From: Nocardia xishanensis NBRC 101358
GTDB taxonomy: Bacteria; Actinomycetota; Actinomycetes; Mycobacteriales; Mycobacteriaceae
Assembly (NCBI RefSeq): GCF_001613365.1
Contig: NZ_BDCF01000017.1
Coordinates: 92,849 to 156,848 of the forward strand
Direction: 5' to 3'
Length of the DNA: 64,000 nucleotides
Positions 24,931-37,371 of this stretch are shown piece after piece; positions within the stretch are counted from its first letter, which is position 1; each line of letters starts with the position of its first letter. A program made the translations under genes and the position numbers. Below the pieces are notes generated by a model. It did no database searches. It saw only the letters and a program-made list of their open reading frames with translations, and was not told the origin of the DNA.

Positions 24931-25551
24931 ATGAGCAATACTGCAGCAGGGGGCGCCGGCACGAAGAAGGACGCCGGGGCGAAGCGGGTCGTCGTTGCCG
25001 AGGACGAGGCGCTCATCCGGATGGATCTGGTCGAGATGCTGACCGAAGAGGGCTATCAGGTGGTCGGCGAGGCGGGGGACGGGCAGCAGGCGGTGGATCT
25101 CGCGGTGGAGCACCGGCCGGATCTGGTGATCATGGATGTGAAGATGCCGCGCCGTGACGGCATCGACGCGGCCGCCGAGATCGCGTCGAAACGTGTTGCG
25201 CCGGTGGTGATTCTGACCGCGTTCAGCCAGCGCGACCTGGTGGAGCGGGCACGCGACGCCGGCGCGATGGCGTATCTGGTGAAGCCGTTCACGAAGTCGG
25301 ACCTGGTGCCCGCGATCGAGTTGGCGGCAAGCCGTTTCCACGAGATCACCGCGCTGGAGAGCGAGGTCGCGAACCTGGCCGATCGGCTGGAGACGCGCAA
25401 GCTGGTCGAGCGGGCCAAGGGCGTGCTGATGCAGACCCAGGGTCTGTCCGAGCCGCAGGCTTTCAAGTGGATTCAGCGGACCGCGATGGATCGCCGGACT
25501 ACCATGAAGGCCGTTGCCGAGGTGGTGCTGGAGAACCTGGCGCCGAAGTGA
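24931..25551 (+). CDS. pdtaR: ANTAR-domain response regulator PdtaR
   Basis: A 206-residue two-domain regulator. Receiver domain about 18-135: acidic pair in VVAEDEALI, phospho-acceptor Asp69 in LVIMDVKMP, Thr96 in VVILTAF, Lys118 in YLVKPFTK. ANTAR RNA-binding domain about 145-200 with RKLVERAKGVLMQTQGLSE and FKWIQRTAMDRRTTMKAVA. In mycobacteria the partner kinase PdtaS phosphorylates it and the ANTAR domain acts by antitermination on structured RNAs; no PdtaS gene is in view here. AGAGGGG precedes the ATG. The branched-chain transporter operon follows, and a terminator-like hairpin lies between its first two genes, though a regulatory link is only a guess. Confidence 0.95.
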   Translation: MSNTAAGGAGTKKDAGAKRVVVAEDEALIRMDLVEMLTEEGYQVVGEAGDGQQAVDLAVEHRPDLVIMDVKMPRRDGIDAAAEIASKRVAPVVILTAFSQRDLVERARDAGAMAYLVKPFTKSDLVPAIELAASRFHEITALESEVANLADRLETRKLVERAKGVLMQTQGLSEPQAFKWIQRTAMDRRTTMKAVAEVVLENLAPK

Positions 25552-25633
25552 TGCGCCACCCCTCGGGCCGGTGTCGGCTGGAAAGATTTACGCACCGGAA
25601 ACACGATCGCCAAAAAGAATTCGACACGAAGTC

Positions 25634-25661
25634 ATCCGCATGATGCGAATGTGATGCGGAT
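25634..25661. promoter_or_regulatory. Inverted repeat upstream of the transporter operon
   Basis: ATCCGCAT (25634-25641) and ATGCGGAT (25654-25661) form a perfect 8-bp inverted repeat with 12 bases between, 89 bases before the binding-protein gene. Half-sites about two helical turns apart suit a dimeric regulator. A role as hairpin after pdtaR is also possible. Confidence 0.4.
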
Positions 25662-25749
25662 CTAACGTGCCGACGCTATGTTCTGACCGGGCTGACGTGG
25701 TCGGCCTCCTCGGATTGCCCCGGGGGAGCACAGGACGTAGAGGTGAGAC

Positions 25750-26988
25750 GTGCTTAGTTCGACATGGCGCAGTCGTTCGACGCGTGGCGTATTGGTGATC
25801 GGCGCTGCCGCGGCGCTCGCGTTGACCGGATGCAGCGACAAATCCACCGACAGCGGCTCGGGCGCGACCGGGACCGGTTCGGGAGGCCTGTCCATCCAGC
25901 CGGTCATGCAGGTGGATACCGCGGGTAAGGAAGTGCCGAAGACGGATCCCGCGAAGGCGGCCGATCCGGCGGGTGACGGCAAGGCGACCTGTGCTCCCGG
26001 TACCGCCATCGCCATGGCGGGCGCCCTCACCGGCCCCGACGCCGCGCTCGGCATCAACATCGTCAACGGGGTGAAGCTGGCGCTGGATCAGCACAACAAG
26101 GCGAATCCGGGCTGCAAGATCGAGCTGAAGCAGTTCGACACCGAGGGCGATCCGCAGAAGGCGACCCAGGTGATCCCGCAGATCGTCAACGATCGGTCGA
26201 TCATCGGCCTGGTGGGCCCGGCGTTCTCCGGTGAGACCAAGGCGACCGGCCAGATCCTGAGCGACGCCGGCCTGGTGGCGGTGACGTCGTCGGCGACCAA
26301 CGCGACGCTGACCCAGAACGGCTGGACCACCTTCTTCCGCGGCCTCGCCAACGACGATGTGCAGGGTCCTTCGGTGGCGAAGTACCTGGTGGGCACCGCG
26401 AACTACAAGAAGGTGTGCGTGGTGCAGGACAACACCGATTACGGTGTCGGCCTGGCCAAGAGCGTCACCGAGGGCCTCGGCGCGGCCGCCGATCCGGCGT
26501 GCGCGGCCAGCATCAAGAAGGGTGACAAGGACTTCTCGGCCACCGTCACCAAGATCGCGGCGGCGGCGCCGGACGCGGTCTTCTTCTCGGGTTACTACGC
26601 CGAGGGCGCGCCGCTGGCTCAGCAGCTGAAGTCCGGTGGCGTGAAGGCCGTGTTCGTCGGCCCGGACGGCGTCAACGACCCGCAGTTCATCTCGCAGGCA
26701 GGCAGTGCGGCCAAGGGCGCGAACCTCACCTGCCCCTGTGGCCCGGCTCCCGAGAAGTTCGCCAAGGATTACGAGGCGCTCAACGGTCAGGCTCCCGGCG
26801 TGTACTCGGTGGAGGCCTACGACCTGACCACGATCCTGGCGAAGGGCATCGACGGCGGCAAGGTCACCCGCCCCGATCTGCTCGGGTTCGTGCGCTCCTA
26901 CGACGGGCCCGGTCTGGCCCGCACCTACAAGTGGAGCCCGAACGGCGAATTGGCCAACGCGCAGATCTGGATCTACGAAGTCAAGTAA
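25750..26988 (+). CDS. Branched-chain amino acid ABC transporter, substrate-binding lipoprotein
   Basis: A 412-residue LivK-type receptor held on the outer face of the membrane. The signal peptide ends in lipobox LALTGC with Cys28. A Ser/Gly linker follows, then a type I periplasmic-binding fold from about 80 on: AIAMAGALTGPDAALG, KIELKQFDTEGDPQKA, IIGLVGPAFSGETKA, and ELANAQIWIYEVK at the end. GTG start behind AGAGGTGAG. The substrate is probably Leu/Ile/Val, though urea or short amides use the same family. A strong hairpin lies directly after this gene, so more receptor than permease is likely made. Confidence 0.9.
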   Translation: MLSSTWRSRSTRGVLVIGAAAALALTGCSDKSTDSGSGATGTGSGGLSIQPVMQVDTAGKEVPKTDPAKAADPAGDGKATCAPGTAIAMAGALTGPDAALGINIVNGVKLALDQHNKANPGCKIELKQFDTEGDPQKATQVIPQIVNDRSIIGLVGPAFSGETKATGQILSDAGLVAVTSSATNATLTQNGWTTFFRGLANDDVQGPSVAKYLVGTANYKKVCVVQDNTDYGVGLAKSVTEGLGAAADPACAASIKKGDKDFSATVTKIAAAAPDAVFFSGYYAEGAPLAQQLKSGGVKAVFVGPDGVNDPQFISQAGSAAKGANLTCPCGPAPEKFAKDYEALNGQAPGVYSVEAYDLTTILAKGIDGGKVTRPDLLGFVRSYDGPGLARTYKWSPNGELANAQIWIYEVK

Positions 26989-26999
26989 GACCGCGAATC

Positions 27000-27041
27000 C
27001 AGCACGTACGGGGTGCCCGTAACGCCCCGTACGTGCTGTTT
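27000..27041 (+). terminator. Intra-operon terminator hairpin
   Basis: Arms 27000-27013 and 27025-27038 form a perfect 14-bp stem with an 11-base loop, followed by TTT. It separates the receptor gene from the permease genes and should cause partial termination, giving higher receptor expression. Confidence 0.82.
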
Positions 27042-27072
27042 CATGAGGGGCTCGGGTGAGGGCGATATTCGA

Positions 27073-28106
27073 ATGACAGCATCAGTACTGGCCGGCGTGG
27101 CATACCTCGCCGACGGCTCGATCGACTTCAACTATCAAGGAGTGATCGATCAATTCTGGCGACTGACCGTCGACGGAGTTACCTACGGTTCCATCTACGC
27201 CTTGGTAGCGGTGGGCTACACCCTGGTCTACGGCGTGCTTCGGCTCATCAATTTCGCCCATTCGGAAATATTCATGCTGGGCATGTTCGGCCAGTTGATC
27301 GGACTGATGCTGTTCGGTTTCACCGCGAGCCCCGATGTCTACAACCAGGGTGTGCTGCTGACGATCGTCTACATCGGTTTGGCGATGGTGGTCGGCATGC
27401 TGGTGTCCGGCGGTGCGGCGGTCGGGTTGGAGCGCGTCGCCTATCGCCCGCTGCGCAAGCGCGGGGCCAAACCGCTGGCCTTCCTGATCACCGCGATCGG
27501 AATGTCGTTCGTGATCCAGGAGTTCGTGCACTTCATCCTGCCGAAGATCAATCCGGATCTCGGCGGCACCAATGCCCAGCAGCCGGTTCAGCTCGTCGAG
27601 CCGACGGTGCAGTTCAGCTTCGGCGGCGCCGACGTCACCAACATCGCCATCCTGATCGTGGTGGCCGCGGTGGTGCTCGCGATCGCCACCGAAATGCTCA
27701 TCAACAGAACGAAATTCGGCCGCGGCATCCGCGCCGTGGCGCAGGACCCTGACACCGCGACGCTGATGGGCGTCTCCCGGGAGCGGGTCATCATGCTGAC
27801 CTTCCTCATCGGCGGCGTCCTCGCGGGCGCTGCCGCGACGTTGTACGCGATCAAGATCCCGCCCGCGATCATCTACTCGGGTGGCTTCATCCTCGGCATC
27901 AAGGCGTTCAGCGCCGCGGTGCTCGGCGGCATCGGCAATCTGCGCGGCGCGCTGTTGGGCGGTCTGATCCTCGGAATCGTGGAGCAGTACGGGCAGATCC
28001 TGTTCGGTAGCCAATGGCGCGACGTGGTCGCGTTCGTCGTGCTGGTCGTGGTGTTGATGGTCCGGCCGACCGGCATCCTCGGTGAAAGTCTCGGGAGGGC
28101 CCGCGC

Positions 28107-28110
<4 letters not shown>
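27073..28110 (+). CDS. livH: Branched-chain amino acid ABC transporter permease LivH
   Basis: A 345-residue membrane protein with about eight hydrophobic spans. The LivH family pattern is clear: YGSIYALVAVGYTLVYGVL near the N-terminus, GLERVAYRPLRKRGAKPLA, and GIRAVAQDPDTATLMGVS, the cytoplasmic loop that docks on the ATPase. ATG 27073 is preferred over ATG 27043, because the latter would place its ribosome site in the terminator hairpin. It overlaps the next gene by four bases. It forms the translocation pore with LivM. Confidence 0.9.
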
Positions 28111-31387
<3,277 letters not shown>

Positions 31388-31401
31388 GGCGCATTGACGG
31401 C

Positions 31402-31433
31402 GACGGCGCCCGCGGTTCTCCGAGGGTGCCGTC
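31402..31433 (+). terminator. Hairpin after the transporter operon
   Basis: GACGGCGCCC (31402-31411) pairs with GGGTGCCGTC (31424-31433) with one G-T pair and a 12-base loop. There is no T tract. Placed 14 bases after the ATPase stop; a plausible actinobacterial terminator. Confidence 0.55.
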
Positions 31434-31584
31434 CCACACTCAGCTGGTCGGCCCGCCGCCGACCAGCCGGCTCGCGACCATGGCCAACTGGTACGGCTCC
31501 TTCGCACTCCGAACTCCGGCGGAACTCGTCCAGGCGGCCCGCACATCCACGCACTCCCAGCCCCGAGGGCGGGCCAGACGAGCC

Positions 31585-31677
31585 GTTCGCGGCCGTCTCG
31601 CTTCCGAGCGATCGAAGCCCACGCGACGAAGTCGCGAATCTCGATCGCTCGGAAGCGAGACATAAGAGGCCGCGAAC
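31585..31677. repeat. Composite intergenic palindrome
   Basis: Outer arms GTTCGCGGCC (31585-31594) and GGCCGCGAAC (31668-31677); directly inside them a perfect 21-bp arm pair, 31595-31615 with 31641-31661; and within the loop a third hairpin CGCGAC-GAA-GTCGCG (31622-31636). Only six bases, ATAAGA at 31662-31667, are unpaired between outer and inner right arms. It lies between two genes in a 327-base gap that holds no gene. It may be a bidirectional terminator or a REP-like mobile palindrome. Confidence 0.85.
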
Positions 31678-31714
31678 CCCGCGCGCGCCAGCGCGCCGAA
31701 GATACAGTGCTGGT

Positions 31715-33385
31715 ATGGACGAGGAGCTGCTCGCGCTGGCCGACCGGTACTGGGACGAGACGTTGGCGGCGGCGCCGAGCCTGGCGACGCTGCTGGGTGA
31801 CCACCGTTTCGACGATCGCATCGAGGATCTCTCGCTCGACGCCGAGCGGCATCGGCTCGACTCCTTGCGTGATCTGCTCGGCCGGGTCGACGCGCTCGAC
31901 CCGGCCCGGCTCTCGTCGGCCGACCGGGTGACCCGCAGCCTGTTGCGCGCGGAATTGGCCACAGCGGTGGATCATCTGGCGTGGCGGCCGTTGGAGATGG
32001 CCTCCGACCAGATGGACGGCGTGCACGCGGCGTTGCTCACCACCGCGCCGCAAATCAATGCGCCGCAACCGGAGCACGCGCGTGCGCTGCTGCGGCGGCA
32101 CGAACAGCTCGGCGACATGCTGAGCCAGGCGGTGGACCGTTTCCGCGACGGTCTGGCCGCGGGCCGGGCGCCCGCCAGGATCACCATCGGGCGCTCGCTC
32201 AATCAGCTGGACGGCTACCTGGCCTCTGATCCGGCGAGCGATCCGTTCGTCACCTTCGCCGGACCGCCGGACTGGGACGGCGAGGCGGAGTGGCGGGCCG
32301 ATCTGGCGCGCGTCGCCGGTGACGTGATCCGGCCCGCGTTCCGGCGGTACCGCGACGCGCTGGCCGACGAGCTGCTGCCCGCGGCCAGGCCCGACGAGCG
32401 CAGCGGTCTGTGCTGGCTCGGCGACGACGGCGCCGAGATCTACCGCAGCCTGCTGCGCCACCACACCACGCTGCCCGATCTGGGCGCGGAGGAGATCCAC
32501 GAGCTCGGGCTCTCCGAATTGGCTTTGCTGCGTGAGGAATACGCGCGGGTCGGCACACGGCTGTGGGGCACGTCGGATCTCGCGGAGATCTTCGGCAAAC
32601 TGCGCGACGATCCCGACCTGTGCTACCGCGACGGCGAGCAGATCATGGTCGACGCCAAACACTGCCTGGACGCCGCGACCGCCGAGATGGGGAACTGGTT
32701 CGGCAGGCTGCCCCGCCAGTCCTGCGACATCGTGCCGGTGCCGGACTTCCTGGCCGCAGACGCCCCGACGGCGTATTACTTCCCGCCCGCCGCGGACGGC
32801 TCCCGCCCTGGAACGTATTTCGTCAACCAGCACGAGCCGCAGGGGCGCGGGCGCTTCGAGACCGCCGCGGTGGCCTATCACGAGGCGATCCCCGGACATC
32901 ACTTGCAGCTCACCATCGCCAACGAGCTCGAGCACCTGCCGCGCTTCCAGCGGCAGTCCTTCGCCAACACCGCGTTCGTGGAGGGCTGGGCGCTCTACAC
33001 CGAGCGGCTCGCCGACGAGATGGGTTTGTACGCGGACGATCTCGACCGGCTCGGCATGCTGGCGGGCGATTCGTGGCGCTCCTGCCGCCTGGTGGTGGAC
33101 ACCGGCATACACGCGAAGGGCTGGAGCAGGCAGCAGGCCATCGACTTCATGGTGGCCAACGCTCCCGTCGGACTGACCGAGATCACCGTCGAGATCGATC
33201 GCTACATCGCGATTCCCGGTCAGGCGGTGTCCTACAAGGTGGGCCAGCTGGAGATCAGGAAGCAGCGGGCGCTGGCCGCCGAGCGTTTGGGAGAGCGCTT
33301 CGACATCAAGGCTTTTCACGATGTGGTGCTCGGCTCGGGCTCGGTGAGCCTGCCGGTGCTCAGGGAGTTGGCCGGCACGTTGTGA
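31715..33385 (+). CDS. DUF885 metallopeptidase-like protein
   Basis: A 556-residue cytosolic protein of the DUF885 family, related to M3/M32-like zinc peptidases. The motif YHEAIPGHHLQ at about 388-398 has the HExxxGHH arrangement of the family, followed by RQSFANTAFVEGWALYTERLADEMG, here cut as RQSFANTAFVEGWALY and TERLADEMG, which supplies the third zinc ligand. ATG 31715 is chosen; TACAGT at 31703-31708 leaves six bases, so the mRNA is probably leaderless. Peptide hydrolysis is inferred; no signal peptide is seen. Confidence 0.87.
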   Translation: MDEELLALADRYWDETLAAAPSLATLLGDHRFDDRIEDLSLDAERHRLDSLRDLLGRVDALDPARLSSADRVTRSLLRAELATAVDHLAWRPLEMASDQMDGVHAALLTTAPQINAPQPEHARALLRRHEQLGDMLSQAVDRFRDGLAAGRAPARITIGRSLNQLDGYLASDPASDPFVTFAGPPDWDGEAEWRADLARVAGDVIRPAFRRYRDALADELLPAARPDERSGLCWLGDDGAEIYRSLLRHHTTLPDLGAEEIHELGLSELALLREEYARVGTRLWGTSDLAEIFGKLRDDPDLCYRDGEQIMVDAKHCLDAATAEMGNWFGRLPRQSCDIVPVPDFLAADAPTAYYFPPAADGSRPGTYFVNQHEPQGRGRFETAAVAYHEAIPGHHLQLTIANELEHLPRFQRQSFANTAFVEGWALYTERLADEMGLYADDLDRLGMLAGDSWRSCRLVVDTGIHAKGWSRQQAIDFMVANAPVGLTEITVEIDRYIAIPGQAVSYKVGQLEIRKQRALAAERLGERFDIKAFHDVVLGSGSVSLPVLRELAGTL

Positions 33386-33472
33386 TGGCTCGGCGCGGAA
33401 CACTCGAGTTGCGAGTGGCCGCCGCCTCGGGTTCCATGAGGGAGCGTTGACGAAGCACGGTCAGGGGGGACG

Positions 33473-34462
33473 ATGAACCGGCTCTTGGCAACTCGAATCC
33501 GAAAACGGATCCTGATCGCGCTGCTCTGCGGTGCGGTGGTGTTCGGCGCGGCGGCGAGTATCGCCGCGGTGAGCAACTCGCCTGCGGACGCCGGTGCGCT
33601 GCGGACCGGGAAATCGCTGGTCTCGACCGGCCCGGGTTTCGCGGGATCGGTCGGCGACGAGACGAATCCGGCGCGCGACGCCGCTCCGCCCATCGCGCCT
33701 GCGCCGCTGGCCGGACTGCCGCTGGCTGGCTCGCCGAACGCCTCGGCGACTCGCCCGGTGTACGCGCTGACGGACCATCCGCTGTTCGCCCAGCACGTCG
33801 GGCTCGGACGGGTCGACTGCGAACTGCCCGAATGGCAGAGCGAGCCCGAGGCCGCGCGGGTGTTCTACCGCGCGGCGGTCCGCTGCCTCGACGCGGCGTG
33901 GGAGCCGACGCTGCGCGGCGCCGGACTGCCGTTCCGCTCGCCGCGGCTGGACGCGCCGGCCGCCGCCGACGCGGCGCGCAGCGCCTGTCCGCAGGACGGG
34001 CGGCCCGCGTCCTACTGCGATACCGACGAGACGATCGTCATCCCGTACGACGCCGCGCGACCCGCCACCGCGCATTCGCGCCGCGGCGCGCAGCTGGCGC
34101 TGCTCGCCCACGAGTACGGCCACCACATCCAGCAGGTGGTCGGCGTCCTGCGCGCCTACACCGACCGGCGCGCCGAAGCGGGCTGGCAGACCGCGGCGGG
34201 CCAGGAACTGAGCAGGCGGCTCGAGCTGCAGGCCGGGTGCTTCGCGGGCATGTTCTTCGGCATCAACCACGGTCGCGGCGATATCGATCAGCGGACCTGG
34301 GACGAGGCCGCCGACCGGGCGCGCGCCGCAGGGGACCGGCCAGGCGCGCCTCGGCTGCGCGGCGCGGGTCACAACGCGTGGGGCTGGTGGAAGTGGGGCT
34401 CCGACAAGGGCGACACCTGGGAGTGCAACACCTGGTACGCCGATCAGGAGAACGTCGAATAG
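33473..34462 (+). CDS. Neutral zinc metallopeptidase (YpfJ-like), membrane-anchored
   Basis: A 329-residue protein with an N-terminal membrane span (about 12-33), a Pro/Ala-rich spacer and a catalytic domain from about 100. HEYGHH near residue 213 is the HExxH zinc site, with the downstream ELQAGCFAG Glu as third ligand. Cysteines in VDCELPEW, VRCLDAAW, SACPQDG, SYCDTDE and WECNTWY suggest disulfides, so the domain probably faces outward. AGGGGGG precedes the ATG. The role of this family in actinomycetes is not known. Confidence 0.88.
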   Translation: MNRLLATRIRKRILIALLCGAVVFGAAASIAAVSNSPADAGALRTGKSLVSTGPGFAGSVGDETNPARDAAPPIAPAPLAGLPLAGSPNASATRPVYALTDHPLFAQHVGLGRVDCELPEWQSEPEAARVFYRAAVRCLDAAWEPTLRGAGLPFRSPRLDAPAAADAARSACPQDGRPASYCDTDETIVIPYDAARPATAHSRRGAQLALLAHEYGHHIQQVVGVLRAYTDRRAEAGWQTAAGQELSRRLELQAGCFAGMFFGINHGRGDIDQRTWDEAADRARAAGDRPGAPRLRGAGHNAWGWWKWGSDKGDTWECNTWYADQENVE

Positions 34463-34565
34463 GTCCGAGCCGGTAGGGCCTCGTCGCAACCGCCGCGCGC
34501 CGGCGCGGTGTGCGTCCCGGTGTCGGCGTATCGGCTTGTCGGTCCCGGTCCCTAGACTCTGGGGC

Positions 34566-37292
34566 GTGAGCTCACCCACGACTGCCTCGCGTCCCACCGC
34601 CGCCGCCTCCGGCGACCAGCCGACACTGCTGTTGCTGGACGGGCATTCGCTCGCCTATCGCGCCTTCTTCGCGCTACCCGCGGAGAACTTCAAGACGGTG
34701 ACGGGGCAGACCACCAACGCGGTGTACGGGTTCACCGCGATGCTCATCAACCTGTTGCGCGACGAGAAGCCGAGCCACATCGCCGCGGCCTTCGACGTGT
34801 CACGCAAGACCTTCCGCACCGAGGCGTATCCGGAGTACAAGGCCAATCGCAGTCAGACGCCTGACGAGTTCCGCGGCCAGGTGGAGCTCACCAAGGACGT
34901 GCTCGGCGCGCTCGGCATCCCGGTGATGGCGATCGATGGCTTCGAGGCCGACGACGTGATCGCCACGGTCACCACCCAGGCGCAGGCCGAGGGCTTCCGC
35001 GTCCTCATCGTCACCGGTGACCGCGACTCGATCCAGCTGGTGAACGACGAGGTCACCGTGCTGTATCCGCGCAAGGGCGTCTCCGACCTGACCCGGTTCA
35101 CCCCGGACGAGGTGATGGCGAAATACGGCCTCACCCCGAACCAGTACCCGGACTACGCGGCGCTGCGCGGCGATCCGAGCGACAACCTGCCCGGCATCCC
35201 CGGCGTGGGAGAGAAGACCGCCGCCAAGTGGATTCGCGAATACGGCGACCTGGCCACCCTGGTGGAGAAGGTCGACCAAGTGAAGGGAAAGGTGGGCGAC
35301 GCGCTGCGCGCCAACCTCAGTAGCGTGGTACTCAACCGGCAGCTCACCGAGATGGTCAAGGACGTGCCGCTGCCCTACACCCCCGACCAGCTGGCACAGG
35401 CGCCGTGGGACCGGGAGAAGATCCACCAGCTCTTCGACGACCTCGAATTCCGGGTGCTGCGCGACCGGCTGTTCGACACCTTGGCCCCGCCGGAGCCGGA
35501 GGCGGAGTCCGGTTTCGAGATCTCCGGCGGCGCGCTCGCCGTCGGCGCGGTCGGCGAGTGGCTCGCCGAGCACGCGAAAGCCGGTGTACGGCACGGTGTT
35601 TCGGTGGTCGGCACGGGAACGCCCGGCAACGGCGACGTGAAGGCGATCGCGATCGCGGCCGCCGATGGCGAGAGCGGCTACATCGATGTCACCGTGCTGG
35701 CCCCGGAGGACGAGGCGGCGCTGGGCGCCTGGTTCGCCGATGCCGCGGTGTTCAAGGCGCTGCACGAGGCCAAGTCGGCCGGGCACGCGCTGCGCGGACG
35801 CGGGTGGACCCTGGCCGGGCTGACCAGCGACACCGCGCTCGCGGCGTACCTGGTCCGGCCCGGCCAGCGCAGCTTCAACCTCGACGACCTCTCGCTGCGC
35901 TATCTGCACCGCGAGCTGCGCGCGGAGACCGACGTGACGCCGCAGCTCTCGCTGCTGGACGACGAGGACACCGTCGACGCCGAACTGGCGCAGGCCGAGA
36001 TGCTGCGCGCCCGCGCGGTGCTCGACCTGGCCGCCGCGCTCGACCAGGAGCTCGAGCAGATCGAGTCCACCGCGCTGCTCACCGATATGGAACTGCCGCT
36101 GCTCGGCGTGCTCTCCACCTTGGAGGACGCGGGCATCGCCGTCGACGTCGAGCAGCTGGAGACGCTGCAGCGCCGGTTCGCCGACAAGGTGAGTGAGGCG
36201 GCCGAGGCGGCCTACGGCGTGATCGGCAAGCAGATCAACCTCGGTTCGCCCAAACAGCTGCAGGTGGTGCTGTTCGACGAGCTCGACATGCCCAAGACCA
36301 AACGCACCAAGACCGGCTACACCACCGACGCCGACGCGCTGGAATCGCTGTTCGAGAAGACCCAGCACCCGTTCCTCGAGCACCTGCTCGCGCACCGCGA
36401 CGCCACCCGGCTGAAGGTGACGGTCGACGGGCTGCTCAAGTCCGTCGCCGACGACGGGCGCATCCACACCACGTTCAATCAGACCATCGCGGCCACCGGA
36501 CGCCTCTCGTCGACCGAGCCGAACCTGCAGAACATCCCCATTCGCACCGACACCGGACGCCAGATCCGCGACACCTTCGTTGTCGGCTCCGGCTACGCGG
36601 AGCTGATGACCGCCGACTACAGCCAGATCGAGATGCGAATCATGGCGCACCTGTCCGGCGACGAGGGGCTGATCGAGGCGTTCAACTCCGGGGAAGATCT
36701 GCACAGCTTCGTCGCGTCCAAGGCGTTCGACATCCCCATCTCCGAGGTGAGCCCGGAACTACGCAGGCGCATCAAGGCCATGTCGTACGGCCTCGCCTAC
36801 GGCCTGAGTTCCTACGGCCTCTCGGCGCAGCTGAAGATCAGCACCACCGAGGCGAAGGAGCAGATGGATATCTACTTCGCCCGCTTCGGCCGCATCCGCG
36901 ATTACCTGTACGAGGTCGTCGAGCAGGCGCGCAAGGTCGGCTACACCGAGACGCTCTTCGGCCGCCGTCGATACCTGCCCGACCTGGATTCCAGCAATAG
37001 GCAGCGCCGCGAGGCCGCCGAGCGGATGGCGCTCAACGCGCCCATCCAGGGCACCGCCGCCGACATCATCAAGGTCGCGATGATCAACGTGCACAGGGCG
37101 ATTCGCGAGGCGGGCCTGCGCTCGCGGATGCTGCTGCAGATCCACGACGAGCTCGTCTTCGAGGTTGCCGAGGGCGAGCGGGAGGCGTTGGAGCGGCTGG
37201 CTTGCGAGCAGATGTCCGCCGCGATCGAGCTCTCCGTGCCGCTGGACGTTTCGGTCGGCACCGGGCGCAGCTGGGATTCCGCCGCGCACTGA
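34566..37292 (+). CDS. polA: DNA polymerase I
   Basis: A 908-residue repair and lagging-strand polymerase. The GTG at 34566 is chosen: TAGACT at 34553-34558 leaves seven bases, a leaderless arrangement, and mycobacterial PolA begins similarly. N-terminal 5'-3' exonuclease (about 18-310) with LLLLDGHSLAYRAFF, FEADDVIAT and GIPGVGEKTAAKW. The middle domain lacks the DxE proofreading residues, as in other actinobacteria. Polymerase domain from about 520: DYSQIEMRIMAHL (motif A, about 683), RRRIKAMSYGLAYG (O helix, about 734), LLQIHDELVFEV (motif C, about 857). Complete. Confidence 0.97.
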   Translation: MSSPTTASRPTAAASGDQPTLLLLDGHSLAYRAFFALPAENFKTVTGQTTNAVYGFTAMLINLLRDEKPSHIAAAFDVSRKTFRTEAYPEYKANRSQTPDEFRGQVELTKDVLGALGIPVMAIDGFEADDVIATVTTQAQAEGFRVLIVTGDRDSIQLVNDEVTVLYPRKGVSDLTRFTPDEVMAKYGLTPNQYPDYAALRGDPSDNLPGIPGVGEKTAAKWIREYGDLATLVEKVDQVKGKVGDALRANLSSVVLNRQLTEMVKDVPLPYTPDQLAQAPWDREKIHQLFDDLEFRVLRDRLFDTLAPPEPEAESGFEISGGALAVGAVGEWLAEHAKAGVRHGVSVVGTGTPGNGDVKAIAIAAADGESGYIDVTVLAPEDEAALGAWFADAAVFKALHEAKSAGHALRGRGWTLAGLTSDTALAAYLVRPGQRSFNLDDLSLRYLHRELRAETDVTPQLSLLDDEDTVDAELAQAEMLRARAVLDLAAALDQELEQIESTALLTDMELPLLGVLSTLEDAGIAVDVEQLETLQRRFADKVSEAAEAAYGVIGKQINLGSPKQLQVVLFDELDMPKTKRTKTGYTTDADALESLFEKTQHPFLEHLLAHRDATRLKVTVDGLLKSVADDGRIHTTFNQTIAATGRLSSTEPNLQNIPIRTDTGRQIRDTFVVGSGYAELMTADYSQIEMRIMAHLSGDEGLIEAFNSGEDLHSFVASKAFDIPISEVSPELRRRIKAMSYGLAYGLSSYGLSAQLKISTTEAKEQMDIYFARFGRIRDYLYEVVEQARKVGYTETLFGRRRYLPDLDSSNRQRREAAERMALNAPIQGTAADIIKVAMINVHRAIREAGLRSRMLLQIHDELVFEVAEGEREALERLACEQMSAAIELSVPLDVSVGTGRSWDSAAH

Positions 37293-37371
37293 TCGCCGGC
37301 CCCGAATATCTCCCGCACGCCGCACAGAGGCGCCGACCGTGTGAATTGTGTGGGAAGCCGGGTTCGACAGG

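Noticed and set aside
34800..36704. Long open frame (over 600 codons) on the strand opposite polA
   Set aside because: High GC and codon bias make antisense frames long; no ribosome site, low-complexity His/Arg/Gly-rich product, and polA is unmistakable.
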